Source: Lineus longissimus | Taxonomy: Eukaryota > Nemertea > Pilidiophora > Heteronemertea > Lineidae | Direction: 5' to 3' | Assembly: GCF_910592395.1 (NCBI RefSeq) | Contig: NC_088322.1 | Location: 8,799,431 to 8,863,430, forward strand | DNA: 64,000 nt | In this document: one piece after another, positions 48,268-59,100 of the stretch | Layout: every line of letters starts with the position of its first letter | Position numbering within the stretch: position 1 is the stretch's first letter | Translations under genes and position numbers: made by a program | Notes under the pieces: generated by a model | What the model was told of the DNA's origin: nothing | The model's database searches: none | What the model saw: the letters and a program-made list of their open reading frames with translations, nothing else

Positions 48268-51200
48268 ATGAGGGAAATTGTGCACATGCAGATTGGCCAG
48301 TGTGGTAATCAAATAGGCGCAAAGGTAGGCCAACTTACTTTAGTCCACCCGCCCACCCACTCCACAAATCGAATCCCTGTCTCAATCTCCTCGTACATGT
48401 CGCAGTTGTTAATCCTTGCTGTAAAATTGGCATCATAGTCCTGTCCACGATGTCACAGCCTGGGAACATAATTCATTTTGCGCGCCTGTGTGTGGGGGGG
48501 GGGGGGGAGGATTTTACATTCACAAATGTACCAGTCGGTTCCTCAGTTCATGTCGATTACATTAAACAGGGGTTGGCACTGACTCTCCACTGATCATAAG
48601 CGTCAAGTAGACTTGTTTTTTAGTAAGCTATTTTTAAGAAGTTGTAAAAGGTAGCAAAAAGCTGGACGTAAAAGTTAAACTAAATTCTGGATGTAACTCC
48701 GAAATATATGATATATTCTTGCCTTTTATATTGGTGCACTGCCGAGTCATTTCAGCGATTGGCATAAAGTGACCAAAAGTAATAAAAGATATAGAGCTGA
48801 GAGCCGAGAGTCAACTAGGACATTTTAAGCTCAGTAGACAATATTTGGGCGATTGCAATGTAAGCACTCAGGAGGAAACCATGGACCCCGGAGGAACTTT
48901 ACGCTGTCGACGACAGTGACGCCTTCTCTGTCACATTAGTGTGCCGGGACCTACAGGGATTCGAACCCGGGACCTCAGAGGTAACAGGTGTGGATGTTTC
49001 CACCTGCGCCACTCTGTCAGCCAAATTGTGATTAACAAGACGGGTCTGAGCCTATCAATGTCATTATATAGGCCTATCGATTCGCTTGACTTTTCGAAGA
49101 TTATTCTACTTGACATGATAGTTTGTGAAAGAATGCTTAATGATTTACGAAACTTGTATCTGTCTTTGACCAGGCGTCCAGGAGGCCAGACATTGAGTTG
49201 ACTTTCATTGATTATTTTGTTTTGAGAGCACCTCAATCCGACGTCTGATAACATGCTATTTCACGCCAGAAATTGCAACAGATGTAAACGCTTGCGGTAT
49301 GACGCCGCCGCGGGGAACACAGCCCATGGTCCTTCTCTTGGTGTCTTCTCGAATTCTCGCTACCTCACATACATGTACAGTATATGTATTTCTTTTTCTT
49401 TTTAGTTTTTGGAGGTGATTTCCGATGAACACGGGATAGACCCCACTGGGAAGTACGTTGGCGACAATGACCAGCAGTTGGAGCGCATTAATGTCTACTA
49501 CAACGAGGCACAAGGTGATTTCCCTTTATTGACGAGGCCTGACCTGGTCGATCCCTGGTTCAGAGGTCACCAGGGAAACGCGTATGCGGCAACGCGCGCA
49601 GCCTCGGTGTTGGTTAGATTTCTGAATAGTTTTTGCAAGATCTAGTCCGGCGGTGGCCCGCCCTACTACAATGCACAACGTAGCGGATCGAAGCCTATTT
49701 AATGGGCCAGGCAATATCTTCGCAGAATGACCTGGTTCCTTTAGGAAAATAAGTGCGTAAGTGAAGCATTATAAAATTGATATGGTCTACGGGACGAGAT
49801 TGATGGACGTGCCCCTGAACCAGAACACTACAGACTGGAGTACACACTGATTTCGGGCGTTCGAGGTGGGCCACTCCGTTAGATATGGTTCTAATCGGTG
49901 CAAGGGGATCGAGGCTATTTCTTGTCCGAATTCATGACTCAGGGTGTAGTCAGAGACGCTTATCATGTCCGCGATGCGTTAACTAGAATATATTCCTTGT
50001 TCCTATTCCAACCTGGAGAATCAGCACCACATTTCCCGAGGGGTGGGTGCTCATCAGCAACACAAAAACTTGACTTGATGACATCAACAAAATCATCTCG
50101 TTCTTGACCTTCTGACCGACATCTGCTCACATGTAGTTTCTAGGTGACTTGTTAGCTCGTAACAGACTTGACTTTTGTCATAAATTTTGCTGGCTTCTAA
50201 ATTTCAGGCGGTAATTACGTCCCAAGATGTGTCCTCGTCGACCTTGAACCTGGATGTTTGGACACGGTGCGATCAGGTCCACTGGGAAGGATGTACAGGC
50301 CTGACAACTTCGTCTTTGGTAAGTTATTCTCATTCAGGCTCTCTTGGAACCCCACCGGTCTTCAAGAGTACCGTGACGGCCACCAACAGCATTTGGGGGC
50401 CCGTTTCGACAGGTGCAAATTTTATGCATATATGTATACACCCGTGTGACGTAACCGCAATAGCGTTACATCTTCTTCATATTTTAAATGGCCGGGTCTA
50501 TTTGGCAAGCCGCTCGCCGAACAGGGAACTTTTTTTGTCCTGTTTGGAGAGCCGCTTGCCAAACAGCACTAAAAAGCCACCCTGTTCGGCAAGCCGGGCT
50601 TGCCAAACAGGGCAAAAATACTACCCTCTTTGGCGAGCCGGAGAGGTTACAACATGTTGGCCAATCAGAGAGCAGTGACGTCATATTCGAATTTATATGC
50701 GCATATTTAACAATGGCCGACTTCCCGCTCTCGATTCAATTTCTGTTATTAACTCGGGTTTTGGTCAATAATCCATGAAGAAGCATGTACATGTACATGA
50801 CTGTATGGATTTACAAAAAAAGTCATAAACGTGATTTAACTGATAAGCATGTTAAATGCATTAGTGTGCATTTCTAAAGGCGTTTCACTGTAACTCCAGT
50901 GTTGCTGACCGTGTTGCCACGAATGATAATGAGCTCCTGGATGGTTGAATATGCATGAGTTCGGCTCTCCATCCAGGGCAGAAAAAAGGCGCTGTTTGGT
51001 GAGCCGGGCTTGCCAAATAGTCACTTCCATTTTAAATTGCTACACCCGATTCCTTGCCGGATTCTTCAACGTGTTGTCGACAAACTATATGTGGTATCAA
51101 TCCAGGTCAAGCCGTATGATCCGAACGTACCAGTGTGAACGTTTGAAATGTCCTAGGACAGAATGTCCGTCGAGCAACTGATTCCAACATGCGCTTTTAA

Positions 51201-52436
51201 TCTCCGAGCTACATTAATTGATGGTCATTGTCTCTTATACAGAACACGACCATAATCCGTCAGAATGCAATGGAGCCGGACACGTTGAATATCAACTGGG
51301 GGGACTTAGAATTGGTGCCAGTGTAATATATGTATTATGTGACATGTCATGACTGATTAATTGCAGGTCAGAATGGCGCGGGCAACAACTGGGCAAAGGG
51401 TTTCTACACAGAAGGAGCAGAGATCGTCGAAAACGTAGTAGAAGTCGTACGAAAGGAATCAGAAAGCTGTGACTGCCTTCAAGGCTTCCAGATGGCGCAT
51501 TCGATCGGAGGAGGTACGGGAGCAGGTCTCGGGACACTGCTGCTGAGCAAGCTTCGGGAGGAGTACCCGGATAGAATATTCACAACCTTCTCCGTCGTGC
51601 CGTCGCCGAAGGTATCAGAAGTTGTGGTTGAGCCTTACAATGCTACCTTGTCGGTCCACCAGCTTTTGGAAAGCACGGATGAGACATTCATCATCGACAA
51701 CGAGGCACTTTACGACATCTGCTTCCGGACCCTTAAGCTTAAGGAACCGACGTACGCCGATCTTAACCACTTGGTCTCCCTCACGATGTCGGGGATAACG
51801 TCTTGCGTACGATTCCCCGGTCAGCTAAACGCGGACTTGAGAAAGCTCGCAACAAATTTGGTGCCGTTTCCAAGATTGCATTTCTTCATGCCAGGGTATG
51901 CGCCATTGACATCAAGAGGGAGTCGTGAATACAGATCTCTTTCCGTCCCTGAGATAGTCCAGCAAATGTTCGATTCGAAAAACATGATGGCGGCGTGCGA
52001 TCCGCGTCACGGGCGCTATCTGACGGCGGCTGCGCTGTTCCGCGGGCGCATGTCCATGAAAGAAGTCGACGAACAAATCCTAAACGTACAGAATAAAAAC
52101 AATCAATACTTCGTGGAATGGATCCCGAATAACATCATAGCGTCTGTCTGCGACATCGCACCGAGGGATCAGAAGGTGACGGGTACGTTCATTGGGAACA
52201 ACACGGCCATCCAGGAGCTTTTCAAGCGTATTGGAGAGCAATTTACGGTCATGTTCCGACGGAAGGGGTTCGTACATTGGTACACAGATGAGGGGATGGA
52301 CCTGCAGGAATTTACTGAGGCCGAGGCAAATATAAACGACTTGGTATCGGAGTATCAACAGTACCAGGACGCATCAGTGGACGATGTGGAGGCTGAAGAG
52401 GGCGAGGAGGAAGAGGTGGAGGAGACAGCGGACTAA
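48268..52436 (+). CDS. Beta-tubulin (divergent isotype)
   Basis: Four exons: 48268-48324, 49406-49514, 50208-50318 and 51367-52436. They have GT-AG sites and give 448 residues with TAA stop. ATG sits in the near-ideal context gccaccATG. The protein polymerises with alpha-tubulin into microtubules. It has the MREI start that mediates autoregulation of beta-tubulin mRNA, the GTP-binding signature GGGTGAG, the conserved [18 protein letters not shown] and FRRK segments, and an acidic tail ([18 protein letters not shown]) typical of the polyglutamylated C-terminus. Intron positions (after codon 19, within codons 56 and 93) match vertebrate TUBB genes. It differs from canonical beta-tubulins at normally invariant sites, such as L21 for W, LGRMYRPD for the usual GQ-F/LFRPD, and APRDQKVTG for PPRGLKMS. 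It may be a tissue-specific isotype. The reading frame is intact. Confidence 0.97.
48941..49022 (-). repeat. tRNA-derived SINE head or tRNA pseudogene, in tubulin intron 1
   Basis: On the minus strand it has a Pol III A box TGGCGCAGGTGG (49000-49011) and a perfect B box GGTTCGAATCC (48957-48967), about 32 bases apart. The would-be acceptor stem does not pair, so it is not a functional tRNA. Confidence 0.65.
50482..51031. repeat. GC-rich palindrome-bearing element in tubulin intron 3
   Basis: Repeated units TTTGGCAAGCC / GGCTTGCCAAACAG and variants occur about five times in 50500-50645 in both orientations, giving perfect palindromes around CAAGCCGGGCTTG. Related motifs recur at 50960-51020. 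The ends mirror one another about 380 bp apart. Confidence 0.6.
51133..51285. repeat. Interspersed repeat family 2 copy in tubulin intron 3
   Basis: GTTTGAAATGTCC, AGGACAGAATGTCC, CATGCGCTTTTAATCTC and CCGTCAGAATGCAATGG align with the copies at 34178-34350 and 55086-55233; the right end has diverged. Confidence 0.65.
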
Positions 52437-55400
52437 TTATAATCACCACCTGCAATCTCCCAACGGGAGAATAACTAGCATTTGCTCCGTAGGACAAAAG
52501 TACGCTTAATAGTAAACGGTGATATAGTCTATCAGTAAGCAACCGTTAACAATCGAGGCGAGGCGAGGCTTGGAGACTACACCACGTGTTATGACTTGGG
52601 ACTAGACTAGAGCATTCACGGAGCCAAGAATAATTGCACAGTCGGTATATATACATATATACGGATCAGCCTACACTACAGTGTCCAATGAACAGACTAA
52701 TGTACTGAGTGCACGACGTCGGAATGCAATTTGAGCATGTAAAGCAGTAGAACAACTGTGGGTCATACCAAAAAACATATTTGGTCATACCTATGTGAAA
52801 TAATTGACTTTAAAATAGCTCCTTTCGTTCGAAGGGGGGGGGGGGCACCATACCCGTCGTTCACCCATGAGTTGTTGCTTCATGGGACATAATTTTCTTT
52901 TAGACTGCGATAATGACAAAGCTTGTAAAATCGGTCAAGTGGTATAGACCAACCGTTGCAACGAGATGACTGTATGATGTCTATACAATAAGAGACCTAA
53001 GAGAGGACCTGGAGATTGGCCACGCGTAAGCCTACGTGTTGCACTATGTTTGTTGCGAAAGAATTGCGGAAGTCATCGATTATAGGGGGTGACAATAAGG
53101 GTTTTAAGTTCTGATCACCCAATTCTCCCAACAACAGCACGTGGTAGAATGTCAAGGTCAAACTGTCCAGGAGTAAACTCATTTTCTGGGTCATGAACTC
53201 ATTCCCAGAATTAGTTCAGATAAGAGATAACATCAACATATACTTGGGCACTGTTTGTGATGATAGGGGGGGGGGGGGGGGGTCAGTGATAAAAAAAGAC
53301 TTGCCACCAAATACAACAAAGTGATTAACTAGATTGCGGTTGACATTGGCGTTTGTTGGAGAGGGGGGGGGGGGGGATAAAACTAAAGCCGATTGCTAAT
53401 CACTCGGTGGCATATATATAAAGATAGTTGTCAAAAGGGCACTTCACCAGTCAGGGGAGGGAGAATGGTGTACACACATCTCTATTTTGCTGACATTAAC
53501 TGAGTTGTGGTTGAGATGGTGTTCTTGGTGGGGGGGTCCCTTGATTTGTAGCTTACATGCTCTTCTAGGGTGCAAATTTCATTCAAGGCTGATACAAGTA
53601 CATTACATGCAATTATATACTCCTGGTGATAATTACAAGAGAGTATAATATCATGTTGTAAAGGCAAAGGAAATGTGGAGCCAAAAATGTAAAATGCGGG
53701 AAAATATGCATGAGGATATTAAGGAAAAGGTACTTGCCTGTCACATTATGATGTTGCGTCTTTTTAAGGATCCTGTAGATCTCCTTGACCCCCGAGCCAT
53801 TTTAGCGATTTCAAAATATTCAGGAGTGTTTGTGTTTCTGTGTTTCATGTAAGAATAAACACGGAAATTACGATCGTGGAAAACATCATATAGCTCTCGG
53901 TTGGGAGTTGTCGCTTTTATAACAAAATTAAGAAAGAGCTCCGCACGGGCGTCTCCCTTTAAATACCTACACACCTATACGCCATTTGATTTGAGTGAGT
54001 GATCTTCAGCTGTCTATACTCTCATACCGCAGTAATTTTGAACAATGAGTCGAGCGAAGCTTCGGCATATAAGCTTACATGTTATTTCAAAATTCATTAA
54101 ATTCAACCTGCTTGTGTTATTGGCCTGGGTAAGACTATTCAAGAGTTTCTCATCTAAATATATTTTTGTGTCACTTGCAAAGGGTCACTTGTGATTTGTC
54201 ATTTGAATTGAAAGTAACTCGCCTAGAATAAATTTAAAGGCCCGTCCTCCTCAGTCAGGTATGGAATCTATTACGCCAGCGTTTTTCTACTTGCGATAGG
54301 GCATTTGAATAGCATAACACGATCAAATCATGTAACGAATACATTTACGGCATCGATTGAATTGTGAATCAGTCGTGATGATATATTTATTATGTACTTC
54401 AAATCTATTCAGTTTTACCTTCTTTCACATGCCGACTTATCGGCGGTGAATATACGTCCTAAAGTCTCCTCCTTTCAAGGAAGGATGGATATACGCACAA
54501 CGACGGTGGATCGGCATGTTATTTCATCGAAAAAACACTCTCGTCGCGAAGTGAGGCAGTGAGAATCGGCGGGCCGTGTCCACGAAAGTGACCGTTCCGT
54601 CAAACAATGCATGAAGCAACCTCTGACACTGCATACTAGTATCATATATCTGAAAGAGGCCTATTGATGTAGCTTCATCCGTTTACTCGGCATAGACGGC
54701 CGCACTCCCAGTTTCCTTTTCCATGAAAGTTCAAAAGTTTAGTAGCCAGAACCGACCCATTTTTCTCAAGGCCTGAATGTCCCTTTAAATAGTAGACCCT
54801 GATTCTCACCGTCTCAAGTGACCGTTTGCCATCATTCTGCATACTTTGAAATACACGAGTGGGCATACGTTGTGGGTGCCACTGTAGTTGAACCCCACCT
54901 TATTCTATTCAGTTCGTGACGCGTGCAGTTGGTTGGCTATAATAGTGATCCCGTGTCAGCAAGGAAGAAAAGGCCATCACCTGTAACATTTCATACTTCA
55001 TTGCTTGCTGAGTGCGCGGATGAGCCCAAGCCCACACGGTTACGAGATTGCGCCGGTGTAACAGTAACAAATGCCCCCCCCCCCCTCTCCCCTGGAAAAA
55101 GTGTCCGGCCCTATTGTATTCTACAATATGGTTCTATAGAGACCCTGACCGTCAATAGCTCAGAGATTGAAGCGCATGATAGAATCCTTTGTTTCCCGGG
55201 CATTCTATCCTAGGACATTTTAAACTTCTACACCGACATCAGTTCAGGACGGTAAGTATTTAACCCCTTGCTCCTGCCTATCCCCTTTAATACTACATAA
55301 AATTTGTAGTGTAATTATATATGTTTAGTTCAATCAGTATGCATAAATTTGAATTAAAACATTTTTACAGTGCAGTCTTGTGTCCAACTGAAAAATCAGT

Positions 55401-56120
55401 AATACGCATAAAATCAAGAATTCATATTTATTTATTCTTGATAAAAATGAAGTAAAACATTAAATCACAAGGCCTACCTCCAGAGCAAGTAAGTGCGAGT
55501 GTTGTCAGTTGGGCTGGAGTTTTGATCTTCTTGTGCATGTGTTTCAAATAGGGGGCGGGGGGGGGGGGGCATTGTAACCTCCGTATTATTGGGGGAGGAG
55601 AACGCACATGCCCTTACCAATCTTCTTATCGATCTTATCTGAGAGTAACCAGATTAATTGATGTCGTCAATTATTTAATTCAATTTGATCGAGGCGAAGC
55701 ATCTATGTACTTCTTTATCTTCCGCGTCATCTTTCAGATTTTTGTTTTGATATACGCAAGAAAACAGCATGGCATAATTTTTTTTACTATAAACAATGTT
55801 TTGCGAAGCAGGCTTGCACATGATACCAAGTGTTTGGGCAGTACCGAGTGATTATCCAAGGAATAACCAAGGGGATGAGGCAATGTTCCGTAACAAGTTG
55901 TAACACAAGACGCTCAGCTGTGGCGGGATGTAGGCCTATGATTGAACGTTTGCTGTCGGCTGCGAACTTGCTCCTTTTAGTCTGGTTACTCTAAGATCTT
56001 ATCAACCTGCATCCTGAACCACGTGGTCTTATACGCCCCTTAATCGCCGGGTTTAAACGTAGCTGATGAATATCATCTTGAACACTGATGCAAAAACCGA
56101 TCAATAAGTAGAGACCTGGC
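52437..56120. other. Intergenic region between beta-tubulin and the Shisa-like gene
   Basis: No gene was recognised. It holds G runs near 52836, 53266, 53363 and 55554, a family 2 repeat at 55086-55233, and a stretch at 54481-54521 that is the complement of 7950-7990. The minus-strand 77-codon frame at 53741-53974 has protein-like composition but no splice or family support. Confidence 0.5.
55086..55233. repeat. Interspersed repeat family 2 copy, opposite orientation
   Basis: The left end CCTGGAAAAAGTGTCCGG and right end TTTTAAACTTCTACAC match the family 2 ends; the internal TTGAAGCGCATGATAGAATCC is clear. Confidence 0.7.
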
Positions 56121-56175
56121 CAGCACCTGGGGACGAGGTTCATTATTTATACGCCTTATTTATATCTAAATCAAG

Positions 56176-59100
56176 ATGGCGGATTGCAAAATTCTGGCGA
56201 TTCATTGTCTCCTTCTCGTTCTATTTTTGTCACATCTAGGTAAGCTGATTTTATAACTAAGTCAATAGAAATGTCGCCAAGGTAACAATCTTCAATTTGA
56301 ATATAAATTATGTGGTGAAATAATTTGTTTAGACATAATGTGCAATGGGTTTTATTGCGCCTCTCTGTTGGTGTGAGCAGTGATATTGTATAGGTATACA
56401 CACTGGAGGATACATGTATACACTCTTGCTGTATACAACATTGTTTACATACTGGCAGCACACTGTAGCTTATTATTGCATCCTATAATACCAGGATCAG
56501 TCGCATGCTTCTGCCCTTGCACACGTTGCTATGGTATGCTGAAATTTACTCTTCAGGATATGTACATACCAGAAGGAGTTTTTTGGTCAGTTTTAGTGAC
56601 TAGCCAGGCCTAATACTTCATGGACATACCCATGCAGGTTGTGCTATAATTCACACTATCCCAGGGCAGATCTTTGTGCATGAAATACGCTCAGAATATT
56701 CAAACGTTGTGTGGTCAATACAGAATCAATCAAAACTAATTCTGGAAAATGAGACATTTAATGTGTGATAATCCCTCTTGTGTTGTATTGATTTTATAAT
56801 TCATTGATTAATTTATTGATGATTTCATACTGAATAAAAATCCATTATCAGGATGAACTATTTTACATTGAAGTGGAGCCTCCCTTAGTGGACACCTCTG
56901 TTAGCAGGACACCCTTTTTACTAAGGACTTTGGCTTTGGTCTGAAATTAGCAATTTCCATTCAGTACAACCTCTTTAGTCAGGACACCTCTCTATTTAGG
57001 ACAACATTTGTCAGTCTCAAGGGTGTCCTTAATAGAGATGTTCCACTACACCTACAGTCGAAATGACAATGTGTCATCTCTAAATTTGCTGAGTTGCGTG
57101 CAAGCTTCATGAATTTTCACTCATTTGGCATATTCCCAATCACGAATTATCTTGATTAACTCATCGCGAATACAATGTATGCAGCCCACAACTACATGTA
57201 ACGTCACTAGCGCATAGCACGGCGTACATGTGATGTTAGTTGCAACTAAACTTACACCTAGCCGAAGGGATATCAATCGTTATTTGGACACTGCTACCAG
57301 TCACATACTTTTGCCTCGTTTATATGTTATACATGTAGTCGTGATTTTCATCGAGCCAGTAACGATTCTCTTGAGACATAAAACTATCCGGTGTGTCAGT
57401 GTTTGGCTGCTATATTTTCATCCTAATTGTACAGTCAGTGCTGTTAGTATTAGCGAGAATGAATTGAGTCCTACATATTTAATTGTTTCTTTACAGCATT
57501 GATAGAAGGAAAGGGACGCGGCGGTGGTGGAAGGGGACGAATCGGCCGTGTAAGACCTTCAGGGGGAGGGCGGGGCCGGGTCACACCCATACGCAGTAGG
57601 CCACGAGCGTATAGTAGACCCTGGTTTCAGAAGCCTATATTTGTTGGTACCCTCTACGGCCTGGCTGCATATAAGACGAGAAGACGGTTCCGAGATCACC
57701 CTAATTCAGGTAGAGTGTATGACAGATAGCTAAAACAATCTTCACTTTTTCACCTTTCATCCTTCATATTTCATGCTTCGTTCATATTTTTGCATCTGTC
57801 AGCAAAATGGCAACGTCTATTTTTAGTACGTATTGACGGCATTGAAACTTATCAAATTCTTTTATTGTATTTCATCCTTGAGTTTGTCATGTACGTAAAC
57901 TTGAAAATACCATGTTTGCCTGGCTGCCAAAATTTCAGTTGAAATGTTGGTGTAAAAGTTTTCATCGTAGGCTACATTTTCAAAAATCACAAAATCTATA
58001 AGTTCATGAAAACTCTTAGTCGAACCTCTCTAAGCGGACATCTCTCTATTAAGGACACAAGTCCTGGCCCCATATTGGTTTCTCCATTCAATTTAACCTC
58101 TCTAATCCGGACACATCCCTTTTCTATTTTTTTAAAGGACAGCACTTGTCGGTCCAAAGGGTGTCCTTAATAGAGAGAGGGTGTAATATATAACAATTTT
58201 TTCTGGGGTACTCTTTAGTATGAACACAGTACGTAGCATGTGCACTTTTCCTGTTGAAAGCCCCGCATTTTCAATTTATCCTTTTCCACTTTCAGAACCA
58301 AGAACATGCAGAAATTTCGTTGCCCCCAATGGGACACATTACGGTTATTTCATTTGTCCGCAGTGGCACCAAAGCAATGACTTTAGTTACTGTTGCGGAC
58401 CAGAAAAAGGGCAGCGTTGTTGTAGATTCGCAGATGAGTACGTTAAGAGTTTGGATGCAATATTCTCGATTAACCCTTTCGCTGCGGCAGCCATTTTTTT
58501 GGCCAGCGCCGCTATGTGCTGACAGTCGATACAAATAATAAACAGTGGAGCTTACTTTCACCTCTTGAATCCCAAAACTTGAAAATCCCGGGATCCCAGG
58601 GTGGTCACGGGGTTGCGAAATTGGGTCTGACTTTATAAAGGGGTATGCCATTTGTATACGTGTGGTCCAGGAAAATAGAAATGCAGTATAACACAGTGTA
58701 CATTATGCCGTTGTGCAGTTATCAATATAATGCATACACAGTGGCAATGTTGAAATTTACACATTTATTTACACAACTGGGAATTTTCAAATCCAATTAC
58801 AACTTTCAAACGTTTAACGAACTACTGATAAACCCCGGAAGGGAGTACCTAACTGTTTCATTTCAAACCAATCCGGAAAAATTATGTTGAAAACTTATGT
58901 ATTGCGATGTCACTTTTAATGCAAAAACCATTCTAGACACGGTAGAAAAGTTGAGTTTACTTGAAATGACCTGAAGTGAATTTAGTAGGTTTTGACATCT
59001 GAACTCTTTCTTTTTCCCATTTTGAGTAACTTCGCATTTTCTCCCGTAGTTTCCAATAAAATGCATTGGCATAAAACTTTGGATGCAAAAGCATTGTGTA

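Noticed and set aside
48941-49022. Possible functional tRNA gene on the minus strand
   Set aside because: A and B boxes are good, but the acceptor stem does not pair and the T stem is imperfect; called a SINE head or pseudogene instead.
53741-53974. 77-codon minus-strand frame with charged, protein-like composition
   Set aside because: Kept out of the gene list because there is no acceptor, donor or recognised family; it may be a transposon relic and deserves a protein search.
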